Below, in pieces: positions 1-9,804 of a stretch of DNA of 64,000 bases. The stretch comes from Anaeramoeba flamelloides (Eukaryota > Metamonada > Anaeramoebidae). The translations under genes were made by a program, and so were the position numbers. The DNA lies in NCBI GenBank assembly GCA_027625915.1, contig JANTQA010000036.1, positions 6,035,001 through 6,099,000 of the forward strand, in the 5' to 3' direction. The notes under the pieces are model-generated. The model saw nothing but the letters and a program-made list of their open reading frames with translations. It did not search any database and was not told where the DNA came from. Numbering within the stretch: the first letter of the stretch is position 1; each line of letters starts with the position of its first letter.

Positions 1-1038
1 CACAAATGGGATTCCAACTTGGAATTGTATCTCGATCAAAGCGATATTAGGGTACTGTATATTGTTGATCAGAAGAACAAGGACTTTGTTGTAGCAAAGT
101 TTTCGGATTTGAATCTCAAAAGATCTCTGATCATGCTATTGCTGCTCTATCGCCAAAGCAAAGGAAAGCATGCGCTAATTGGCAAAAATCCCGAGATTAA
201 ATTTCTCAACCCAAAGACAGCCAACACCAAGATCTTCCCACCATTCAAAAAGCCCAAAAATAAAGAGTTTTTGAATTATTTACAAAATTGGCCGAAATGC
301 AAAACACAATTCCCGCCGGTGCCTCGAAATATTACACAATTTGGAATCGGCAATAGAGAGGTGGAGATCGAGCAAATACACCAAGGCGTAACGCATTTCT
401 ATGAGCAAGGCAGCGTCCATTTTTTTGTACACTTAATGATCAAAAGGGAATTCCCCTTTGAGCAGGGGTTTATGAAAATCGGGAAAGAAGGGGTCATGCT
501 TGGCTATAAGGCAATTGAAATGAACGAAATCCAATTCGGTGAGGGCTTCGAGGCCGTGCCCTTCCCCAAGAATAAGAAGTTATTTTATCTCAATGCAGCC
601 AACCTCGATGTGCCAAACTTTTTTAAATCAAAAAAAAAAATTAAACCAGCCGATCAAAATAATATAATAATCGCAGCTCATTCAAAAAAGGATCGAGATT
701 TAATTCTAGCATCAATATTATATTTTTTAGAACAAAAAAAAATCCAACTCGCGCAATCGAAAGGAATAGAAACCTCGAAAAGGAATGCTTGGAAAACAAT
801 TGAGCCTCAAATCGCTAATTTCAAAGGAATAAAAAGAATTGCTAAGAAAAAGCATACTAGCAATTCAAAGGATTCAAAAAACAAAAATTTAAAATCAAAA
901 TCAAAATCGGAATTGAAATCGAAATCGAAATCGAAATCGAAATCGAAATCGAAATCGAAATCGAAATCGAAACCAAAACAAAAAAATAAAAAAAAAAAAA
1001 AAAGCAAATTAAAATCTCGTTCTCGTAGTACTAATAAA

Positions 1039-1074
<36 letters not shown>

Positions 1075-1896
1075 TATAATAGGTTTAGTTCTGAATCAAA
1101 AACAGATTATGATTATGAATCTGGTAATGAAATAGATAACGAAAAAAAATTTAGTTCTGAAGATGCCAACTCAAAATCAAATTCCAATTCGGATTCTGAT
1201 TTACATTCTAATTCTCATTCCAAATCTAACTCTAATTCTGAAAATGAAAATGACAATAAAAATGAAAATAAAAAAAATACTGAATTCAATTCTGAATATA
1301 ATAAGGAAAATACCAAGGAAGGAGGAAAGGGGAAAGAAAAGGAAAGGGGAAAGATTATTAAAGAGGAAAGGACCAAAGGGAAGGAAAATTATAGGAAAAC
1401 GAAACAGAAAAGGAAAAAGACAAAGAAAAGGAAAAAGGACAAGGACAAGGAAAAGGAAAAGGAAAGGGAAAAGGAAAAGGATAGGAAAATGAAAAATGAA
1501 AAACAAAAATCTTCAGGTACAGATTTTGTTGAAAGTAAAAAAGCAAAAAAAAATAAGGTTAAGAAGAAAATCCAACAAAGCTTTGTGGTGGACGACAGTA
1601 ACAGTGGCAAGGATCGGGATAGGGTTCGGAAAACCGAAAGGGAAAGGGAAAGGGAACGGAAAAGGAAAAGGAAAAGAGAAAGGGAAAAAAAAAAATTCAA
1701 CAAGTTTAAACAAGAAAAGATTTTATCCAGTGACAGTTCAGATGGCGATTCAGAATTCGCAAAGAAAGAATACTATAATATTGAAAGCTCCACTGGCAGC
1801 GAAGATGATTCAGATTCTTATCAAGAAAGCGATGGGGATTTGGCTGGTGAATTTATAAATCCAGAAACTAATTCAAATTCTGATGATGAGTTTTAG
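1..1896 (+). CDS. 3' part of a gene: PH-like N-terminal region with long charged tail (5' partial)
   Basis: The reading frame is open to the left edge of the window (no start codon is seen; about 631 residues remain) and stops with TAG at 1894-1896. Residues 1 to about 260 look globular. Two stretches end alike: a beta-like run followed by an amphipathic helix (around FSDLNLKRSLIMLLLLYRQ and around SKKDRDLILASILYFLEQ), which resembles the C-terminal helix of PH domains, so one and a half PH-like folds are possible. From about residue 285 the protein is low complexity: Lys-Ser repeats, a Gly-Ser run, Ser/Asn/Glu stretches, then Lys-Glu-Arg runs that may form a long charged helix, and an acidic Ser/Asp end. 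No catalytic motif is visible. The PH assignment is inference; the coding call itself is firm because the globular part has balanced composition far above background GC. Confidence 0.8.
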
Positions 1897-2331
1897 GAAA
1901 AATGAGATAATCTACTTTTTGAAAATTATTTGAATGTTTGCTTGCTTGTTTGTCTGTTTAGAAAATTAATCATTAATAAGAAAATAAAGAAACGTCGTCT
2001 ATATATTTTTTTTATTACAGCCATTTTCAAAAAAGGTTTTTAAACACAACATACAAAAATGTTGAACAATCATTTAATATAGTGCTGTTTGATCATCGAT
2101 TAATTATTAAAACTTTTTATTTTAATATTTTATTGTTTGAAAATCTCTTTTTATACATTCGAAATTTGTTTTCATATCTCCAAAATTTTTTTCAATAAAT
2201 ATTTTCTTTAAATTTCAATTTTTGTTCTTCTCTAATTTTTTTAGCCCTGATTCCTTGAGTAAATTTGATATGAACAACAACTTTTCACTTAAGGTTAAGT
2301 TGTACGTTGAGCTTGTACTTTTTCTTTTTGA
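1897..2331. other. AT-rich intergenic DNA, nothing recognised
   Basis: This is the 3' flank of the preceding gene: T- and A-rich with short homopolymers. No open frame, repeat partner or RNA-like feature was recognised. Confidence 0.5.
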
Positions 2332-3080
2332 ATAACAAAATTAAATGTTTTATTGTTTGTATTAAAAAAGAAATCAGAATATAACACATTTAAAAAAAAA
2401 GAAAAATGGAAAAAATGTGATTATTGTACTCATTATTCTGAAAATATAAACCATTTCATTTGGTATTGTGAAAGGTATAAATTTATCAGAATCAAATGGA
2501 AAAAAAAATTAGCAAAAATTTTGGATAAAAACTGATATAAAAAGGTTATCCTTATAAAAAATACACAGAAACTCTTCAACACGACTAATTAAAATTATGA
2601 AATTTAATGTACTTGTCGGGGATTTTTCATCAAAGCTCTTAAAGTTAGAAAACTTACGGTAATAAAGAAAAAATAATAAAAATAAAGTGAAAATAAAAAA
2701 AGACCTAAAATAGTAAAAAACATATAAATTCGGGAACCTAGTGCCCCACTCTAAGAGGTTGTGTATAGGTTTTTTTTTTAATTCAAAAGAATTGGGCATA
2801 ATCAAATATTTTACTCCATTCTTTTAAATTAAAAAAAACCTAACGAAAGTGGAATACCAATTATTAATCACCGATTGTGTATTTTTTATCTATTACTAAT
2901 AATCTTTCTTTCGGGCCCCCCCCCTCCTGTTTATTCACGACGTGGATAATATCTATTTGGTCATGAAAATGATAATATTTTTTTTATACTATTTTAATTA
3001 TTCTTCTTCTCCCCTTTTTATTTGATAAATTTTCTTTAATAGCCCCTTTCTCTAAATAAATAAATAAATATTTTATTTTT
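2332..3080 (+). mobile_element. Remnant of a non-LTR (LINE-like) retrotransposon: zinc-knuckle end plus 3' UTR
   Basis: An open frame at 2332-2535 encodes a Cys-x2-Cys ... Glu-x3-His-x4-Cys pattern (CDYC ... ENINHFIWYC) followed by Arg/Trp, the arrangement found after the reverse transcriptase in many non-LTR elements (zf-RVT type). No reverse transcriptase body is present upstream. From about 2850 to 3065 the sequence is clearly homologous to 5325-5564, and it ends in an AAATAAATAAATA-like tail as expected of a LINE 3' end. The link between the zinc-knuckle frame and this 3' segment is inference from adjacency; a short AATTCAAAAGAATTG repeat at about 2780 lies between them. The element is decayed and not functional. 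Confidence 0.5.
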
Positions 3081-3121
3081 TCAAATAATCAAAGTTTATG
3101 TATTTCTGTATATTATTTATT

Positions 3122-3322
3122 TACAACCAGTTCCACTTTTTAGGCACAAACTTTCAACGAAATTTAAGGAAAAATAAAAATCACAATTTATGGTACAAAA
3201 TTCAGATTTTAGTAAAATAAATTGTAAAAAACAAAAATTACAAATTTTGTGCCCAAATTTGAGATTTTTTTGTTCCTTAAATTTTGTTAAAAGTTTGTGT
3301 CTTAAAAGTGGAACTGATTTTA
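3122..3322. mobile_element. Palindromic MITE, family 1, copy 1
   Basis: A 201-bp inverted repeat. The left end TACAACCAGTTCCACTTTTT is mirrored at the right by GTGGAACTGATTTTA. The arms continue inward with the motif AGGCACAAACTTTCAACGAA and its complement, and the core is AT-rich with a fragment of the inner arm repeated. Two more copies lie at 6150-6351 and 19643-19838. The outermost bases are TA on both sides, consistent with a TA target-site duplication as used by Tc1/mariner-type transposases. No coding capacity. Confidence 0.85.
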
Positions 3323-3644
3323 TTGAGTGAGTTTGATAATTAAATAAAATTTATTTAAATAAAAAAAAGTGAATAATAAAAAAAAAATTTTTTTTTTCTA
3401 AAAAAAATAATAATATTGATTAATGATCAAATTAAAAATCTATTCACATTGTAAGGTTTATTTAAATTTGAGAAATAAAAAGACAAGTATAAAAATTTTC
3501 TTTTAATGTTGGATTCTAAAATTAACTATTTGCTCTACTGTACTTCTTATTTAATTTTCGAGAATTTAAACCGATACTTAAAGTCAAAGAATCTACTCAA
3601 TTTTTTTTTAATTTTAGAAAAAATTTAGTAATAATTATTTCCTA

Positions 3645-3700
3645 ATTCAAAAGAATTGGATAAAATTAAAGGCTTTACTCAATTCTTTTGATTGTTCGAA
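3645..3700. repeat. Short palindromic repeat (AATTCAAAAGAATTG type)
   Basis: The sequence starts with AATTCAAAAGAATTGGATAA and ends with the near-mirror TTTACTCAATTCTTTTGATT. A second copy with the same order lies at about 2780-2830. Both sit beside LINE-derived DNA. Origin unknown. Confidence 0.5.
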
Positions 3701-3886
3701 AACTTAGCATGGTATAACGCTTGTCTACATCTGATGAAACTTCTCACAAATATACAGGATTCACAGGAGGAGTAAAACTCTGATAAAAAGATTACCAATG
3801 GTAAATAAATATTCCGTCATTCATGATTAAGTATTGGTATTAGGTGACTCTCAGATTGGGGGTATTATGTACCTGAATTAATATTA
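3701..3886 (-). mobile_element. LINE 3' fragment, reverse orientation
   Basis: Read on the minus strand, this segment matches the LINE-like insertion at 5305-5564, including the diagnostic TTTTACTCCTCCTGT block (its complement is at 3769-3785) and the TACATAATACCCCC/CAATAC region. It abuts the left end of the TIR element that starts at 3887. Confidence 0.5.
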
Positions 3887-5304
3887 TTATCCCTTCAAGT
3901 CCCAAATATAGTAAAAACATTTCAAACAAAATTTGTAAATTCAAATGTTACCAAAGGATTATAAGATATATAATTAATGTAAAAATATTTTAGAAAGAAA
4001 AATTTTTATTTAAAAATTGTATAATTACCTAGATTTAAAAAATAACTTTAAAATAAAATTTCAACATTTGAAAAATTGTTTTTGGTTATTTTGATTTTAA
4101 TATTTTACAATCCAAATTTTGTCAAAAAAAAAAATTTTTTTTTTTGAAAAGTTTATCATAACATCAAAAACTTATTATTTCAATGTTTAAAACACATCGT
4201 ACTCAACTGGAAATTTATTGGGTGCTCTTGCACCCCAATATTGCTCAAAATACTTGATTAAATAATGTATTCAATGTAAAAGATATTTAAACATCATTTA
4301 TAAATTTTGTTTCATCTATTGATTATCATTCAATTATAATATATATATTTGATTCAAAATAATTTATAAATAAAAAAAAAATATTAATAAAAATTTAAAA
4401 AAAAATAATATTTTTTTTCATTGTAAAATCTGTCAGTTTTTTTAACATATTATTTTCTTAAATTTAAATAATTTAGCCATTAGTTCGAGTTAGATTAATA
4501 ATTGAATTTTTTTTTTATTTAATATTTGCTATTTTCAAGTCTAGTCTATAAAAATAATTATAAAATTATATATTTCTGAATTAAAAAATAATATTATTTT
4601 TAATTTTATTATAAAAAAAACTCAATATTTTTATTATTATCAATCGGTAAAGGACGAAATTTTGAGTATTTATAAAAATTTTATAAAAATCGGAATTCAG
4701 GTAAATAAGAGTGATTAAAAATACCCCCCCCGTTCAATAATAAAAAAATAATAATTGATTTTTTTTTAATTGTTATTATTTTTTAATTTTTAACTTTTGA
4801 AAATCAATTATTAAAATCAACAAGTTCATTGAATAAGAACCCATAAATTAAAAATTATTTTACAAGATCTGTATTATTTTTTAGATTGAAAAATTTAAAA
4901 TTTACAAATAATTTATTCAAATATTTGCTAATAAAAAAATCTAAAAAAAATATTTTGATTTCAAAGATTATTTTATTATCTTTGAAAAATATTTAAAAAT
5001 TGTTTTTTATTTTTTTTTAAAATTTAAGGATGATTACATTATCTATTAAAAGGGTTTTTATTGATTTAATATCCAATATAATAAATGAAATTATTTTACA
5101 ATATTTTTTATTGTTTAAATTGAATTTTGTGAAAATTCTTCAAATTAAAAATGTAATTTTTTCCTAAAGAAATGAATTAGGATTTTCTCTTGATTTAATA
5201 TACATTATAATTTGATCTAAAAAAATGAAAATTTCTAAGTTTTATTTTATTTATTTATTGTGTCATAAAATTAACAAAGTTATTTGGCTGTTATTATTAA
5301 TATT

Positions 5305-5564
5305 TTATAAATATATGTACATTGTGGCCCAGTCTTCCGGGCTGTGGAATGCCAATTTATTAATCGCAGTTTGTGGAATTTTTATGTGTTACTGATAATA
5401 TTTCTATCATGGTTTTACTCCTCCTGTTTCAGGATGTAGATAATTTTTAATTTGGTTATGTAAATGATATAATATTTTTGCACTTTAATAGTTTAATTAT
5501 TTTTCTTCTCCCTTTTTTATTTGATAAATTTTCTGTGATTACTCCTTTCTCTCAATAAATCAAA
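5305..5564 (+). mobile_element. 5'-truncated LINE-like insertion with 15-bp target-site duplication
   Basis: The 260-bp insert is flanked by direct copies of GTTATTATTAATATT at 5290-5304 and 5565-5579. The related TIR elements at 28945 and 54463 have only one copy of this region and no insert. The insert is homologous to 2850-3065 and ends in CAATAAATCAAA, the kind of 3' tail left by target-primed reverse transcription. Confidence 0.75.
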
Positions 5565-5676
5565 GTTATTATTAATATTCAAATGCGTTGATTTTTGAAT
5601 TACTATTATTGTAATAAAATTACTTATTTAAAAAATTAAAATAAAAAGAAAAATCTTTACAAAAAAAATGGAAAAG

Positions 5677-5680
5677 ATAA

Positions 5681-5716
<36 letters not shown>
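5677..5716. repeat. (TA)n microsatellite
   Basis: About 40 bp of TA dinucleotides inside the TIR element. Confidence 0.95.
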
Positions 5717-5722
<6 letters not shown>

Positions 5723-6149
5723 ATATATAATAACATAAATGCGTTATCTTTGAACTATTTTGACGTTTTATTATATTTCAGACCGTTATTAAAGACAAAT
5801 AAGTAAATAAATTTTTAAGCGAATCAATATCATTATAAATCTATATTTTATTCTTGATGGGTTTTTGGGAAATATGGGTTACTAAGGGGTATATAAACAC
5901 CAATTCAAAATTTTTAAAACATCAAAATTCAATTTGTGAAGAAAAAAACTTATTTAATCAATTCAAGAAGATTTACCAAATTAGAACCATTCACTAATTG
6001 AAATGTTAACAATTTTTTATAAATTCAAATATTTACAAAACAAAAAATAAATATTTATTATTACAAATAATCAAGGGTGGGTTAAAAATGACGGAGAGAG
6101 CAAAAAAAAAAAAAATACATTGGTAAATTTGTTGAAATTCCATTATGTA

Positions 6150-6351
6150 TACAGTCAGTTCCACTTTTAAGGTACAAACTTTCAACAAAATTTAAGGCAC
6201 AATAGAAATCTCAAATTAAGGCAGAAAATTCAAATTCTAGTATAATAAATTGTAAAAAAAAAAATTACAAATTTAGGGTCTTAATTTGAGGGTTTTTTTT
6301 GTGCCTTAATTTTCGTTGAAAGTTTGTGCCTTAAAAGTGGAACTGGCTGTA
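6150..6351. mobile_element. Palindromic MITE, family 1, copy 2
   Basis: A 202-bp inverted repeat with ends TACAGTCAGTTCCAC and GTGGAACTGGCTGTA. It interrupts repeat R: the R copy at 13085-13612 runs through the equivalent position without it. The arms match those of the copies at 3122 and 19643. Confidence 0.9.
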
Positions 6352-6622
6352 TTGCTTAATGAAAAGGTTAGATATCACTAACTAATTTTATTCGAGTTCT
6401 TCTATTCGGAATAACTCCACTTTAACATAAAATCAATCGTTGGAAAAAAATTGACCTGATGATGCAAGTTAAGTAATTCAAAAAATGAAATGAAAACAAA
6501 AAGGAAAAGATGAAAAAAGTTTTTTTCACATTTTACAAAAATTAAGATTATTTCCAATTTGAATGAAATTTGATTATAGTGATTATTTTTATCGTTTTAA
6601 CTGTGTGGAAAATTTCGAATTT

Positions 6623-6623
<1 letters not shown>

Positions 6624-6653
<30 letters not shown>

Positions 6654-7591
6654 AGCTAAATTTCAAAAATAGGGTCATCATTAGTATTTTCTAAATTATT
6701 GATATGTGTGTTGTGTTAACCAAATATTCTGAACCCAATATCTTTTTAAAAGTCATTATTGAATATTTAATATCAAGAAACAATCTTCTTTTAATGAAAA
6801 TTTCCCAAAGTTGAATTCATTTTTTTGCAATTTTTCTTTCAAAATGATTCCATATTTTTATTTTTATGTTGAATGAACAAGAACATTTTTGAAAACCGTT
6901 AATATTCAAGAGATGAGATTAATTAGCATTGGGGAAAGGGATTGTAAAATTCAAAGGAAGTAAAACACCCAAGAAGTGTTTGCTTCGAAAACAAGTATCA
7001 ACCAAATTTGCTTTAATGAGTTACAATGGTTCCTTGAAAAGTGAAGAAATAGCAAGATCAAATAAGATCTTCTTTTCTCTTTCATTTGGAGACAATGTGA
7101 TGAATGTGATCGTATTCATTTTATCTTTGAGTTCTTTGTTGTACATTCAAAAAATTGGTTTTGTTTTCACTTTCTTTTCTTTTTCTTTTTCTTTCTTTTG
7201 TTGAGATTCTTTTTATCTTGAAAAAGGTATCAAGGAAAGTTTGGGTTGATACCAAATGGGTGAATAGTAAAAATCTGATAACTCTGATGGAAAGTTGTTT
7301 CAAAAGGTTCTTGGAAGCAATGGTGAATCTTAAATGGATAATTTTAAGATGAAAAATCATTTCAAAAATAGGGTCAGATTTATTTTTTTCTTTATGGGTT
7401 TCTTTTCTCTATTCTTTTATTAGAAATAATAATTATAACAGAAAAAGGTGTTTTAGACAGTTATTTTTTAGTTTTAAGTTCTGATTTTTCTGGGTTGAGT
7501 TTTGGTATTCACTAAATGAGAAACTACATTTTTTTTTCAATCAAAAATTTGCCCCTATTTTTGAAATTAAGCTTATATATATATATAAACT
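6624..7591. mobile_element. About 970-bp element with TA-rich terminal inverted repeats
   Basis: The left end (AGTTTATATATATA... AAGCTAAATTTCAAAAATAGGG, to about 6677) and the right end (from about 7551, complement of AAGCTTAATTTCAAAAATAGGG...) form roughly 45-bp inverted repeats. It splits repeat R copy A. The interior at 6895-7350 is richer in G+C than its surroundings and holds short open frames at 6929-7204 and 7155-7352, but neither has an ATG start or a recognised domain. It could be a non-autonomous DNA transposon carrying a captured or decayed coding fragment. Confidence 0.55.
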
Positions 7592-7901
7592 ATTTTTCAG
7601 TCAAAGGGGACCAATTTTAATAGTAGAATATATGTGTTTAAAGAGTTTGCATAGATATTAAAAGAAAAATTTTATTTGGGAATTATTCCAAATTGAACTC
7701 ATTTTTTCACTTTTTTTCACATTTTTGTTTTTTTTTTTCCATTTTTTTTTTTAAACCTCATTCAGTTACAAAAATTTTTTTTATTGCAAGATCAATAACG
7801 ACTTGGTAAAAAATGTGTTATTCTAAGGCCATTGAAATCATGTAAAGATTGTTGAGAAATCATATTGATTTCTATTGCAATTCTATTCGATCTTTGATCT
7901 T

Positions 7902-8062
7902 GATATTTGTTTAATAAATGTGAAAATTTTTCACTTCATTTTCATTTACTTTTTCAAATAGAGACCACAAATACCAACAAACTTTGTTGGGGGGGCTAAT
8001 TTCTAAAAGAAAAGTATGGAAAATGAAGTGAAAAATGTTTCATATTTATTATTCAAATACCA
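7902..8062. mobile_element. Palindromic MITE, family 2, copy 1
   Basis: A roughly 160-bp imperfect palindrome with ends like ATATTTG.TTAATAAATG and its mirror ATTATTCAAATACC. It is homologous to 11701-11864 and is absent from the matching position in repeat R copy D, where GATC is followed directly by the ACATTGTTGTTTTTT block. Confidence 0.65.
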
Positions 8063-8300
8063 GTAGAAGTTCAAAACGAACATTGTTGTTTTTTTTAATG
8101 GGCATCAAAGAATTTAAGTTTTTCACTTTTTAAGAAAATTTATTGATTAATTAGTTTTATTTCAGACTTATATCAACAATTCTGTGATGTTTATTATTCT
8201 GCTTATTTCTTATTTGTTCTTCAAGGGCCAATTATATAAAATAATTGATATTTGAAAAAAATGTTTTTTTTGTATACCCCTTTTGACTGAAACAGAGTTT

Positions 8301-9804
8301 AAAAATATGTAAATAAAAAAAATTATCTCTTTTATATTTTTTCAACATTTTGCCATTATCAAAAATTTTATGTGTTTTTGTATATCTTCTATTTGTTGTT
8401 AAACAAATGGTTGTTGATAAAAAGTTCATATTAACTTTTTATATATACTTCATTTATTTTGCAAAAAAAAAAAAAATAATAAAACCTTCAAGTTTGAAAT
8501 ATGGAGACAATACTTTACCATAAAACAGTTTCCACGAAATTGTTTGCATAAGAATTCTCTTTAAAAATAATTTGAATAAGATTGGCTGGAGAAAAAAATT
8601 TTACATATTTTGCAATCTTTCAAGCTATCAACAACAAAACATATTACTTTCCCGAAAGAATTTATAATTCAGAAATTAGCTGCTTTCTTCAGTCTGGAAG
8701 GTGTACTGGGCACACTTAACTGTGTGTTTAATAAAAAGTGTTTTATGAATTCTTTTTGTTTGAAAAACTTTAAATTCCGTTCTCAATAAATTCAAGAATT
8801 GTTGTTTTTTTTTGAAAAAGGAGTTTTTGATTTTTTTTCAATTCTCTAAATAATTATGAATTTTGTATTTCAATAAAAGTTATGAACTTTAAATTGTGTA
8901 AGCATGCATCTGAACCTTTTTTTGGAATAATGATCATTGAAATAAAATTGAAAAAAATTTGCAAGCAACAAAAGAAAAAAAAATTTTTTGAATCAATTTA
9001 CTTTTTTTATCTTTTTCAAAATAAAACTCCTTTATTTTTCTCCAAACTTTAGATTTGAAAATATAAACAAAACCAACATAATGCAAAACTCAAACATTAA
9101 TTTACAATTATGGAAGATTTTCCAAACCCAAAAAAAAAAACCTAATTATTCCCAACATTTACAAAGTAAGAGTAAAAAAAGATAATTATTTCTACAAAAT
9201 TTCCCACATATCTTTTCAATCTTCTGTAAAATCTAATACCCAAAAATGTCAGTATTTGCTCATCCTTCAAAATGCAGAAAAGATCTTCCGAAATTAGCAA
9301 AATAATTCGAGAATTTTTTTCATAACCGAGCTTGATCAACCAAAAGAATGTCTTTAAAATTCAAGTTTACTTCCAAGCCTTTTTCGCAAAAATTTCACAA
9401 AAAATTCGTAATAAAGTTCCAAGAGAAGAGTATCAAAAAAAAACCTCATTTTCTAAATCTTATTTACTATTTGAAAAAATAACTTTTTTACTTTATGAAT
9501 AATTTAATTTATTTTTTTAACAAAAGTCAATTTTTGGTTCACAATTAAATTGTAGAAGGTAATACTATATGGTGTATTGGTACCATTTTTTTTCAAGTTT
9601 TCCCAAAATTTGCTCAAAAAAGCTAACAGGATTTTCTAAAATTTTTCATTTTCTGAATTTTCATTTTTGTAACAACTTTATTTTAGCTTTAAAATTTTCA
9701 TAATTTTATCACATCTTTAACCACAACCAAATAGTATCTTTTAATTTCGAAAACAACTCTTTTGTAATAAAGCTTTTTTTTTTTTTTCTTGAATTGCCTT
9801 GAAG
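8301..9804. other. Gene-free flank upstream of the Myb gene; possible untraced upstream exon
   Basis: Mostly AT-rich DNA. Between about 9100 and 9480 the composition becomes coding-like: a plus-strand frame ending near 9500 reads as a plausible peptide (around FFAKISQKIRNKVPREEYQ), and AAAGTAAGAG near 9165 resembles a splice donor. The stretch just before 9805 is a long T-run followed by AG, like a 3' splice site. An upstream Myb exon is therefore possible but could not be assembled into one frame. Confidence 0.3.

Larger units (their letters stand above)
3887..5896 (-). mobile_element. AT-rich TIR element (CCCTTAGCACCCC family), copy with a LINE insertion
   Basis: The left edge (ATTATCCCTTCAAGTCCCAA) and right edge (GGGTTACTAAGGGGTATATA) are degenerate versions of the terminal inverted repeat ATATATCCCTTAGCACCCC seen in copies at 28945-30444 and 54463-55966. 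Internal blocks match those copies in reverse order, for example the TCAAAAACTTATT/AAAACACATC region near 4165-4200 and the CTTTGAACTATTTTGACGTT region near 5750. It is about 500 bp longer than its relatives because of an insertion at 5305-5564 and an expanded (TA)n tract. No transposase frame is visible. Confidence 0.7.
5925..8300 (+). repeat. Interspersed repeat R, copy A (about 1.1 kb, interrupted by three insertions)
   Basis: Blocks recognisable in all or most copies are a TTTAATCAATTC region, TTGGTAAATTTGTTGAAATT, TAATTCAAAAAATGAAATGAAA, TATTTCCAATTTGAATG, AAAATTTTTTTTATTGCAAG and finally TTTTGACTGAAACAGAGTTT. Other copies are at 13085-13612, 27690-28815 and, reversed, 52565-53720. Removing the insertions at 6150-6351, 6624-7591 and 7902-8062 gives a length like the other copies. 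No coding capacity was recognised. Confidence 0.7.
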
